A stretch of 64,000 bases of DNA from Rhizobium jaguaris (GTDB lineage: Bacteria; Pseudomonadota; Alphaproteobacteria; Rhizobiales; Rhizobiaceae): the NCBI RefSeq assembly GCF_003627755.1, contig NZ_CP032697.1, positions 1 to 64,000 on the forward strand, read 5' to 3'. The position numbers and the translations under genes were made by a program. Within the stretch, counting starts at the first letter, position 1; every line of letters begins with the position of its first letter. Below are positions 1 through 7,829 of the stretch, in pieces. The notes beneath the pieces are model-generated. The model saw only the letters and a list, made by a program, of their open reading frames with translations. It was not told where the DNA came from and searched no databases.

Positions 1-186
1 GGATGCGCGGCCCACGTGTTCGGTGGAAATGTCAGCGGGGAAATTCGAGCTGTTTGAGCGCACGCGGACGAGGAAATGGATTGTTATCCAACGAATAATT
101 TCGCGTGATTTCCAAAGAAAATTAAACGGTGACTTCATCTCGGAGCGGGCAATCTTCCGCATCTTGTTTTCAGGTGCGGGGCCAAA

Positions 187-936
187 ATGCTGAATTTGAA
201 TGAGCTCGATTGGATTGAAGGAATTAGACAGGAGGACTACTCGACGCGATCTGGCAATGCCGAGGTGTTCTTCAAAAATCTAGAGAGGCACCTGTTAGAG
301 CAGATCGGCGCTGCGAGCTATGTCGTGGGCTGCGTCGCATGGTTCACCCTCCCAAGAGTATGGGCAGAGCTTGCAACAAAGAAGGCGGTCTCCGTGCTCC
401 TCCAGAAAGAAGATTGGCTTCGAAAGGATACGGACGAAAAAGGGGGTCTGGTTGGAACAAAATCGGATCTGATATCAAAGATAGCGGGCCTCCCGCGATT
501 TAACGCTAGATGGTTTGACTTTGACAATCGACTTTACTTCGGAGATGGATGGGAAAAGGATGGGGATGAATGGTCGGCTTCAAAACTTATCATTGAACCG
601 GTCCGATGCGTCGGTCCTTTTTCAAAGGACAGAATGACCAATCATCCACGAATGCATCATAAATTCCTCGTTTTTTGTCGTCCTGAGCAGAAGGCTGAAG
701 ACCAATACGACACTCCTCGTTGGGTTGCGCATCCGTACGCGGTTTGGACAGGCTCTTTCAACGTAACCTCAAACGCTACGCGGTCGTTCGAGAACGCGCT
801 TCTTCTTCATGACGAGACAATTGCAGCAGCGTACATGAAAGAATGGGCTCAATTGATGGCCTTTTCCGAGCCGCTCGATTGGACTTCCGAGCAGCCATCA
901 GGAGATCTCGACTTCAATGGTTTTTGGGCTCACTGA
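187..936 (+). CDS. Phospholipase D-like (HKD) domain protein
   Basis: A 249-residue protein with one HKD-type half-site: H157-x-K159 in a MHHKFLVF context, followed about 40 residues later by the T-G-S-F-N-x-T-S-N segment that closes the PLD fold, then an acidic and aromatic stretch. PLD-family proteins with one half-site normally dimerise to make one active site and act as nucleases or phosphodiesterases. No signal peptide or membrane segment is visible. The ATG at 187 follows 'ggtgcggggccaaa', a weak ribosome site. The substrate is unknown. PLD-like nucleases are frequent in defence loci, but no partner gene is adjacent; the next gene is a broken epimerase. The fold call is fairly secure, the role is not. 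Confidence 0.75.
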   Translation: MLNLNELDWIEGIRQEDYSTRSGNAEVFFKNLERHLLEQIGAASYVVGCVAWFTLPRVWAELATKKAVSVLLQKEDWLRKDTDEKGGLVGTKSDLISKIAGLPRFNARWFDFDNRLYFGDGWEKDGDEWSASKLIIEPVRCVGPFSKDRMTNHPRMHHKFLVFCRPEQKAEDQYDTPRWVAHPYAVWTGSFNVTSNATRSFENALLLHDETIAAAYMKEWAQLMAFSEPLDWTSEQPSGDLDFNGFWAH

Positions 937-1087
937 TTATGTCCTTTGCCGTTAATTTGAGGAGTTTTCCCTTACGCGAGCATACTAGCTGTAGCGGCGC
1001 GCAATCATCCGCGCTCGGGCGCGATTTCATCGCTGATTTCAGCCCGGATTGGGTGAGTCACCAAAACGAGATTTTTGAAAGCTGCCC

Positions 1088-1977
1088 ATGCGTATAGTTC
1101 TTACAGGTAGTTCCGGACGAATTGGTCGAGCCATTTTTGGCGCCGTGTGTGGACAACACGAGATCATTGGAATTGATCGCTCTCCTTTTTCGACTACACA
1201 TGTTGTCGGCGACTTCGCCAACGAGATGCTGCTACGCCCGGTTCTTCGAAAAGCAGATGCGGTAATTCACACGTCCGCACTCCATGCCCCCATGTTGGCA
1301 CAATGCCGAATGAAGAATTTCAGCGCATCGACGTGGAGGGAACCCGGCTCATCGCAAGGGAGGCGATCGCCGCAGGCGTGAAACGGTTCGTTTTCACCAG
1401 CACGACGGCCTTGTATGGGTATGTCGTTTCGGTCGGCTCTTGCACCTGGATAGACGAAGACATGGCCCCTCTGCCGAAGAGCATCTATCATCGGACGAAG
1501 CTTGAAGCTGAAAATGTACTGTAAGAAATGGCTGGTCCAGAATTTGCCGTGCGGGTTCTACGCATGTCGCGGAGTTTTCCGGAGCCAGGCGACGTAATGG
1601 CCGCTTATAGGCTGCATCGTGGCATCGATGCGCGTGACGTCGCCGACGCCCACGCTGCAGCTTTGTCGAATGGCGGGGCGCATTTCCAGCGTTACATTGT
1701 CTCGGCGGCTAGCCCCTTCATAAAGCAAGACTGTGAAATTCTTTCGATAGATGCGGCTTCCGCCATCAGACGTAGGGCGCCCGATCTTGCTGCTGAGTTT
1801 GACCGGAGAGGATGGAGCCTGCCACGCACCATTGATCGTGTGTATGATTCAAGCCGGGCTAAGAACGGGCTCGGCTGGCAATCCCTTTTCAGCTTTGATG
1901 AAGTGCTGGCGCAGATGGATCGTCGCAGCCTCGAAGTGTTACCACCCGGTCGGCGCATCAGCACGAAATCGGAATAG
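1088..1977 (+). pseudogene. NAD-dependent epimerase/dehydratase, frameshifted and with an in-frame stop
   Basis: The N-terminal reading frame (from 1088) opens with a Rossmann dinucleotide-binding motif (VLTGSSGRIGRAIF) typical of short-chain epimerases acting on nucleotide sugars. It loses homology at the C5 run 1287-1291. The next frame picks up at once with the expected family sequence (HVGT, DVEGTRLIAREAIAAG, FTSTTALYG, and the YHRTK of the catalytic Y-x-x-x-K). An in-frame TAA at 1522-1524 interrupts this frame, and family-like sequence then continues to 1977. Two lesions in one gene make it a pseudogene unless both are sequencing errors. The total length of about 295 codons fits the family. 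The substrate cannot be inferred. Confidence 0.85.
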
Positions 1978-2193
1978 TGTGTCGTTGCAGAGGGGGTGGG
2001 GAGGCCACGCTCAATTTCGATCAGGCTTTGGCCAACCTAAACCGCTAGTCACCGCAGCCCATCCGATGTGATCACCCTATGTTCTCAAATGTCGGGCAGA
2101 TCCACCACTTTCGTGATGGGGTGGACACCCCTCGACGGCATCGATGTGCCAAGGTGGCAGGTGTTTAACCTCCACAACAGAGGAGTGCCCGAA

Positions 2194-3211
2194 ATGGAAA
2201 TTAGCACAATTGGGTTGGATCTGGCGAAAAATGTCTTTCAGGCGCATGGCGCCGATGCTTCGGCGGCCGTTGCTTTCCGAAAGCAATTGCGGCGCGACAA
2301 GGTGTTGAGCTTCTTCGCTGCCCAGCCGCGTTGCGTAGTTGCAATGGAAGCTTGCGGTGGAGCGCATTATTGGGCGCGCGCTATCGGTGATCTCGGCCAT
2401 ACGGTTCGTTTAATTCCGCCAGCCTACGTCAAACCGTTCGTCAAACGCCAGAAAAATGACATGGCCGATGCTGAGGCGATCTGCGAGGCGGCTCAACGGC
2501 CGACGATGCGGTTTGTCGCGGTGAAGAGCGAGCAGCAACAGGCCAGTTCGGCGGTATTTCGAGTTCGAGATATCCTGGTGCGGCAACGTACTCAGTTGAT
2601 CAATTCCCTGCGTGGTCATCTGGCGGAATACGGACTGATCGTTGCCCAAGGGCCGGCGCACGTTGCCAAGTTGGTTGAAAAGGTAGGAGATCCCGAAAGC
2701 GATCTACCGGAAGCAGCACGTACAGTGCTTCTCATGCTCGTCGAAGCGCTCAGATCTTTGGAGGAGAAGATCAAGCAACTCGATCGCGAAATCGTACGAC
2801 GCACCCGGGAGGACAAAGACGCTCGCCGGCTGACGACAATCCCTGGCGTTGGGCCGATAACCGCAACGGCTCTTATTGCGCTGGCACCAAACGCCGCAAC
2901 CTTCAAGAAGGGTCGCGACTTTGCCGCCTGGTTGGGCCTAACGCCATTGCAGCGTTCAACAGGAGGAAAACAGAAACTGCGCGACGTCAAAAATGGGTGA
3001 GCGGACGCTTAGGCGGCTGCTAATTATCGGCGCCAGCGCTGTGGTCCAACAAGCTTGTAAACGCGGCGGTCGACAAGGGACGTGGCTTGCTCGCATGCTC
3101 GCCCGTAAACCGCGCATGCTTGTGATCGTGGCTCTGGCCAACAAGCTCGCCCGGATCGTATGGGCACTGATGGCATCGGGAGGGACGTATAGAGCTCCGG
3201 CAGCGGCATAG
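2194..3211 (+). pseudogene. IS110-family transposase, frameshifted near the C-terminus
   Basis: Start chosen at the ATG at 2194 (MEISTIGLDLAKNVFQ), the family's standard N-terminus with the first catalytic Asp (GLDLAKN); 'agaggagtgcccgaa' is the ribosome site. The RuvC-like DEDD domain spans about residues 5-150 (including VKPFVKRQKNDMADAEAI). The C-terminal Tnp_IS116/IS110/IS902 domain carries TTIPGVGPITATAL and FAAWLGLTPLQRSTGGKQ. The frame ends at 3000, but the next frame continues from 2993 with the conserved end (MGERTLRRLLIIGASAVV) to 3211. One small indel near 2975-2993, next to an A5 run, therefore breaks it. IS110 transposases are not known to use programmed frameshifting. Confidence 0.85.
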
Positions 3212-3457
3212 CTGCACAGCCTGAGGCGTCGAGAATGTAGGAAGGTCAAAGGAAGGTATCGCGATACGGTCGATGAGAGGGGCCAGAAGAATCAGTTCAC
3301 GACGAAGTGCATCAAAGCACGCTTTCGTGGTTTGGATCTGGTTCGCAAACTCCCATACGGGCCCGCGACATCTGAAGGTCGCAACAAAGGCCGGACAGAT
3401 GTCAGCACCCGACTACTTGCAAATGATACCTGACTGAAAATTCTTCTTGCATTCACC
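3212..3457 (+). ncRNA. Candidate guide (seek/bridge) RNA region of the IS110-family element
   Basis: This stretch between the transposase stop and the right subterminal repeat has no credible coding sequence. In IS1111-group elements the equivalent 3' non-coding end encodes the RNA that pairs with target and donor DNA. The call rests on position and family knowledge only; I did not fold it or identify guide loops. Confidence 0.35.
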
Positions 3458-3565
3458 GGGGTGTCCACAGATGTCGTGACGCCTATTTATGCAAACCGAG
3501 ATTTCAGCGTACGTTGGAGCAAGGCGCGCGCCGCTGGGCGCCCCATAGTCAAAAGCTATAGCTAA

Positions 3566-3853
3566 CTAAAGTTCGAAATCCTGCGGCTTGATATCCTCGG
3601 CGCCGTGTTTGACGCGCAAGATCACGATTCGGTCGTGATAGGAGCGATAATAGATGCAGCGGTTCCGGTAGGGCAGGGCGCGCAGGCCCTCTGAAATATG
3701 ATCGCGGGGAGATCCGGTGAAGTCCACCTCGGCGATCCATGCGATCTTGGCGGTCAGGTCGGCTAAGAATTCCTGCGCATAGTGAGGACTGCTCTCTGCG
3801 ATATAGCGCCGGATATTCCGCAAATCCTCGATCGCGGACGGCGCGATAATCAA
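3566..3853 (-). CDS. parE: RelE/ParE-family toxin
   Basis: A 95-residue protein of the RelE/ParE fold. It has the typical N-terminal helical part (IIAPSAIEDLRNIRRYIAESSP), the central 'SPRDHISEGLRALPYRNRCIYYR' type strand region split over the family's LR-x-LPY-x-x-R core, and the end strand (RIVILRVKHGAEDI). ParE members poison DNA gyrase and RelE members cleave mRNA; sequence alone does not fully separate them, although the ParD-like partner favours ParE. It lies 19 bp downstream of the antitoxin gene on the same strand, the usual order for parDE, and probably shares the antitoxin's autoregulated promoter. Length is normal and no lesion is visible. Confidence 0.88.
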   Translation of the reverse strand: MIIAPSAIEDLRNIRRYIAESSPHYAQEFLADLTAKIAWIAEVDFTGSPRDHISEGLRALPYRNRCIYYRSYHDRIVILRVKHGAEDIKPQDFEL

Positions 3854-3872
3854 GCGTTTCGGTTTGATGGCC

Positions 3873-4130
3873 TTAGCTTTCGTTCATGACGTCTTTGAGG
3901 AGATCCGCGCCGGTAGCGTATTCCTTCCCGAGGCCGGCTTCAATCTCGGCGTCGGCCGTCTGAATGTCGTGACGCAAGACCTGCATTTTAAGCTCGTGAT
4001 CCGCCAGCATACGAATTCCGGCCCGTACGGCTTCAGTCTCCGTGCCGAACCGGCCATTGCGGACGAGATCCGAAAGAATCCCGTCGTAGGTATCGCCAAG
4101 CGAAAAGGTTTTTGCGCGTGCCATGTTCAT
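3873..4130 (-). CDS. parD: ParD-like antitoxin
   Basis: An 85-residue antitoxin with an N-terminal ribbon-helix-helix region (FSLGDTYDGILSDLVRNGRFG) followed by the ParD motif TETEAVRAGIRMLADHE. The acidic C-terminal tail (DAEIEAGLGKEYATGADLLKDV) is expected to wrap the toxin. The AAGGAG at 4139-4134 is 3 nt from the ATG at 4130 but 9 nt from the ATG at 4124 (MARAKTF), so the shorter 83-residue form may be the real product. ParD normally represses its own operon; an AT-rich promoter with repeated AGTATTGTA lies just upstream. It pairs with the toxin gene 19 bp downstream. Confidence 0.87.
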   Translation of the reverse strand: MNMARAKTFSLGDTYDGILSDLVRNGRFGTETEAVRAGIRMLADHELKMQVLRHDIQTADAEIEAGLGKEYATGADLLKDVMNES

Positions 4131-4139
4131 TTACTCCTT

Positions 4140-4180
4140 GCTCCCACTATATGGCAAAATACAATACTTTTACAATACTG
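4140..4180 (-). promoter_or_regulatory. Probable autoregulated promoter/operator of parDE
   Basis: Read on the minus strand, this AT-rich segment upstream of the antitoxin contains two tandem AGTATTGTA copies 10-11 bp apart, one helical turn, a spacing suited to ribbon-helix-helix repressors binding side by side. The repeat is visible in the sequence; its role as the ParD operator is inferred. Confidence 0.4.
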
Positions 4181-4536
4181 CTCCTGGCATGACCTACGCG
4201 ATGCTGGTAGCACCTAGCCGTCCCTTTCTCCCGAGTACGGGTGAGCACAGTGAGCACGCAGAGGATGCTCGTTGCTCTACAGCGTCTCCGTCCATCTCCT
4301 GAACGTTCAAGGGATCGCGCCTTCCTATCCGGAGAAAGGCGAGAGGCGGATCAAATGGGTTCTGTTGCCGGTCGCAGCCCGCGAAGTTGCGAACCCCACA
4401 CTCCGCCGGATCATTGCTTCGGTGATAATCCATGCGCACCATGATCGTCATTTTTGCTCAGACGACGTGGCGTCTTAAAAGCAGGGTCTTAAGCAACCCT
4501 GAGATCGTACAAATGGGCATTTGACGGTGCGCTCCA

Positions 4537-4962
4537 TCAAGGGCGAACGAGGCCGAAGCGATGGGCTTCGTCCAACAATGCCTTGACGGTCGATGGTTGC
4601 CATTTCCGGCCACCCCGTGCTGGCCGCTCGCCCATCTGATCGAGTTGCGTAGCAATATCGCGTAAGGACAGACTGGGATCGGCGATGGTGATCGCGGCGA
4701 CGAGCTTCATCAAATGATCTTCGGGGGCGCGGCGCGGAGAGCGAGCTAGCAGGTCCGGCTCGGCGAGCTTCTCGCGAACCATGCGATGGACCGCGCGTCG
4801 GAGTCGCTCAACGCTCCAGTCATGACCGCGGCGGTTAAGGATCCTCACGACATTGTACCGGCTCCTCGATGAAGGAAAAAGCCGGCAGGCGGTGTCGGAA
4901 ATCCTTGGGCTTCTGGAATCGGTCGCGACTGTGTTCCGGGGCACCGGCACAAGTGACGGCAC
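4537..4962 (-). pseudogene. Recombinase-like C-terminal fragment (tentative)
   Basis: The last 100 or so residues resemble the DNA-binding tail of serine-recombinase-type proteins: an arginine-rich helix (SVERLRRAVHRMVREKLAE), then LSLRDIATQLDQMGERPARGGRKWQPSTVKALL, like the 'RGGxWxxSTVxxIL' end of large recombinases. No catalytic resolvase domain is found upstream, and the first 40 residues look non-coding, so this is probably a remnant. The region from 4181 to 5206 holds no other gene I can support. It could also be a small stand-alone helix-turn-helix protein. Confidence 0.4.
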
Positions 4963-5206
4963 GCTTCAGGTTAAGTATTTCAACAAGATCATCGGTGATG
5001 ATGAGATCGGGCAACCGGGGAACGGCGCAACAGCAGATTCTCGACTGGATGACGAAACTGCACGGCTACCTGTCCTCGCCGACCGGCGGGTGCGTGCGTC
5101 ACGGCATGGATCTCAGGGCCGGGGTTGCCATTCAGCAGAATGAGGCGCGCCTGAACGGTCGGCACAGCGATGTGCCTGGCTCAGCAGGGACGCGCAGCCC
5201 ATCGTT

Positions 5207-7006
5207 CTATGAGACCGCGCCGACTAGATTGCAGACATACGCGGCGAGCGACTCTATTGCCTCGGGATGAACGCTGCATATGTGTTGGAGCAAGAACAAC
5301 GAGTCGCGGTTCTTGTTGAAACTGACGCGCGTCTGCGAGAGTTCGGTGCATGCCTTGTCTATCAGCTTCGCGGCGTCAACGCGAGCTAGCCAGTCCTCCG
5401 CATGGATATCGCCCTTCCATTCGGGTATCTTGAAGTCGTTGTCTGCCAGCCTCTGGAGTGTCGCCTCGACCTGAGCGCGGTCGATTTGGTTCGCGTTCTC
5501 GGGATCTTTTTCCTGTAGAAACGATTTGATCGCGCCTGGATCAACCAGATAACATTCGAAATGGCGGCGAGGGAGAAAGTGCATTTTCCCCCGAGATTGT
5601 TCCGTCATCTTGTCAATGTCGGCTTGCGAGAGGTCGTCGGTATCGAAGCTGAAGATAGATTTCACCACCAGTGGCGTCACCGCGCTTCCGAGACGACTGT
5701 AGATTTCATAGACAAGTTGGCGATCCCGACGCTTAAAGAAAAAATCCCCTGTGCTTGCGACCGAGGTGACGAGCGTGCCCCGGGGAAGCGGCCGGCCGGC
5801 CGCGTGTTGAAAGAGGAGAGGAAAACAGAGTTCTTCGGTCGGACCCTCGACCCAGATAATGCGGTCGGCGGCGAAAACGTCCGCCATTGCGACCCCCAAA
5901 TGTTCGGCGACCTCCCTGAATTGCCCCACCTTTTTCAAGTCCAGCTTTTGAACCGATGACTCGTAGCCGAGACGCTTCACAACGTTGAGAGTACTCGGAT
6001 TGCTGAAACCGATGACCTCCGGGGCATGCGTGGATATTATATATTGATGATGGCTATATGCAGTCTGGAGAATTCGAAGCAGAACTTTGACCGCCGCAGG
6101 GTGCAGAAAGCTATTCACTTCGTCTATAACCACCACAGCATTTTCGACGGTCATCACAGCCGTAAGCAACGCAATGACCTGAGCGACCCCGGTTCCGCTT
6201 TGGTTTAAAGGAAAGCTGAGCTCCACCCTTTCCATGGCCTCCGTCGGCCATACCCTTACTTCGCTGTTTCCATTCTCTGGCTTAGGGCGAACACTTAGAT
6301 TGCCGACGGTGGGGAAGATTTCGCGGAGGTAGTCCACAAGCCGGTCAAACAGGTCCCCGCGATCACCTCTTAATGTCTGTAAAACGGCCGGCAGGTTGTT
6401 CGCATTCGGTGCTAAACGTGGCGCGTGCGCAAATCCGCTTTCGCCAATCGTCAGCCTTTCGGGGTCGAAATAAAACATTGACTTCTGCCAAAGCGAATGC
6501 ACCAGCAAGGCGGTCGTGTCTTGACCATTATAAATTTGCTGAAACGTCAAATTTCCATCGGAGACATTGACGACGGCGCTGGATTGGCGGGTGCCCGCAG
6601 CAAATTGATCGTGGCCAGGATAAGGCGCGGAGAACATCAATCCCGGTCGATGGCTGACGGAAATCTGCATTTTAGGAGACTTCAGTAACTGATCCATATA
6701 CGCGACAGCGTCGTGCTCGTCGGGGATCGGAATGAAGTTTTGGCCGTTCTCAATCAGAGCAGTTTCGAGTTCTGGGCCACTGATTTCGATGTCAAGGCGG
6801 ACAAGGGGAACTGGAAGAGCTGCTGCGGCCCATTTTTCAGGACTCCTATGCCGGTCGTCGCGCAATGCCGGTTGCAGAGCGCGTAATAAGGCGCTCTTTC
6901 CGGCATTGTTTTGCCCCACAATAAGATTTGTGCCATCGGAAAATTCAATTTCCCCCGAGTCTCTAAATGACTGGAAACCAACGATGCGAGCTTTTCGCAG
7001 CTTCAC
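5207..7006 (-). CDS. OLD-like ATPase with TOPRIM-type nuclease region
   Basis: A 599-residue protein with an ABC/SMC-type ATPase first and a TOPRIM-like region after it. Walker A is G31-QNNAGK-S38. Walker B is AVVVIDE with D295/E296 followed by the switch-type STHAPEV. The TOPRIM-type acidic motif is WVEGPTEE (E387), with an acidic FDTDD cluster downstream. This is the arrangement of OLD-family (overcoming lysogenization defect) nucleases, several of which act in phage defence, alone or with partners such as UvrD-like helicases in Gabija. No helicase partner is adjacent here, so a class 1 stand-alone OLD is the best guess. It is transcribed away from the SIR2 cluster. Start ATG at 7006 follows 'ttcggaggaaattgtg', a good ribosome site. 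Confidence 0.8.
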   Translation of the reverse strand: MKLRKARIVGFQSFRDSGEIEFSDGTNLIVGQNNAGKSALLRALQPALRDDRHRSPEKWAAAALPVPLVRLDIEISGPELETALIENGQNFIPIPDEHDAVAYMDQLLKSPKMQISVSHRPGLMFSAPYPGHDQFAAGTRQSSAVVNVSDGNLTFQQIYNGQDTTALLVHSLWQKSMFYFDPERLTIGESGFAHAPRLAPNANNLPAVLQTLRGDRGDLFDRLVDYLREIFPTVGNLSVRPKPENGNSEVRVWPTEAMERVELSFPLNQSGTGVAQVIALLTAVMTVENAVVVIDEVNSFLHPAAVKVLLRILQTAYSHHQYIISTHAPEVIGFSNPSTLNVVKRLGYESSVQKLDLKKVGQFREVAEHLGVAMADVFAADRIIWVEGPTEELCFPLLFQHAAGRPLPRGTLVTSVASTGDFFFKRRDRQLVYEIYSRLGSAVTPLVVKSIFSFDTDDLSQADIDKMTEQSRGKMHFLPRRHFECYLVDPGAIKSFLQEKDPENANQIDRAQVEATLQRLADNDFKIPEWKGDIHAEDWLARVDAAKLIDKACTELSQTRVSFNKNRDSLFLLQHICSVHPEAIESLAAYVCNLVGAVS

Positions 7007-7369
7007 AATTTCCTCCGAATACTAGTGCCCTAACGCGTTAAGTTTGTCGCTTGATAGGAAGCCCGTCAGTCGACAGGTCAGCTAGCTGACTGAGAGTCCT
7101 CTAACTGCCATTGATCCGACAATTAAGCTCCGCTACCCTTCACGCTCAAGCCGCAAACGCCGATTGTCGCTAAAATCTTTCCGTGTATGCCGCCATGTAC
7201 GACCAGCCTGCCGCTGCAAGCGCCGATATGACGGGTTCCGCGATGGGAAACCTGACGCACACCTAGCGGCGGAGAGCCATTTGAAATCCGGATTTTGCTT
7301 GAACGCTGTGACATTTCGATCTTTTAATCCTTCTCCGGAAACGCGAAAGAGTCCCGATTGAGGTCGAAG
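7007..7369. other. Intergenic region, no gene recognised
   Basis: This holds the divergent upstream regions of the OLD-like gene and of the DUF2971 remnant. Short reading frames occur on both strands but none looks coding. Confidence 0.5.
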
Positions 7370-7782
7370 ATGCCTAACTCTAGAAAGTCGGTGGGGTCGG
7401 ATAGTGTCACGGTGCGAACGTCAGGTCTCGACAGAAAGGCACCCGCGCGCCTTACACATTATACAGACCTCGCAGGTCTGCATGGGATCATCGAAAATAA
7501 TGAACTGTGGCTGAGCCACGCTGCATTTCTGAACGATCCGCAGGAATTGCGGGGCCTACGCGCCACCGTCACGCTTCCAGTGCTTATGGCGCGAGATCGA
7601 GCCAGTTCACAGGGGAGCCATTGGCTCGTGACGAAACCGCCGGAATATCCGAACCCATCGGTAACGACTGCTTGATGCGTATCCTCTGCTGGGCGAAAAC
7701 TACTGCTGCCCTGTCGGGCGATAGACTTCAAACATCCCAGAGTAACGCGGTTGTGGACAAAGGGAAACATCGGCCCTGCTAA
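7370..7782 (+). pseudogene. DUF2971-family protein, truncated
   Basis: The early part reads LTHYTDLAGLHGIIENNELWLSHAAFLNDPQEL (given here as the segment from about 7450 to 7550), the hallmark start of DUF2971 proteins (HYT...L..I...LW...FNDP.E). After about 7555 the family similarity stops and the frame ends at 7675; another frame stays open to 7782 without clear homology. Family members are about 250-300 residues, so this is a broken gene. DUF2971 proteins are common in defence-rich loci, which fits the neighbours. Function unknown. Confidence 0.6.
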
Positions 7783-7829
7783 TTACAATTTGCATGGATT
7801 GCGAGCAGTCGCCGATCTAACATGCTACC

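Larger units (their letters stand above)
2118..3471 (+). mobile_element. IS110-family element, IS1111-like group
   Basis: The element is bounded by subterminal inverted 11-mers: GTGGACACCCC at 2121-2131 and its complement GGGGTGTCCAC at 3458-3468. It contains one DEDD transposase reading rightwards. There is little space between the left repeat and the transposase (about 60 bp) but about 250 bp of non-coding DNA after it. IS1111-group elements are known for subterminal inverted repeats and for a non-coding guide RNA at the transposase 3' side, which fits this layout. The exact ends are uncertain because IS110-family members do not make standard target duplications. Confidence 0.7.

Noticed and set aside
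7123..7314. Short minus-strand frame upstream of the DUF2971 relic
   Set aside because: No ribosome site or recognisable domain; treated as intergenic.
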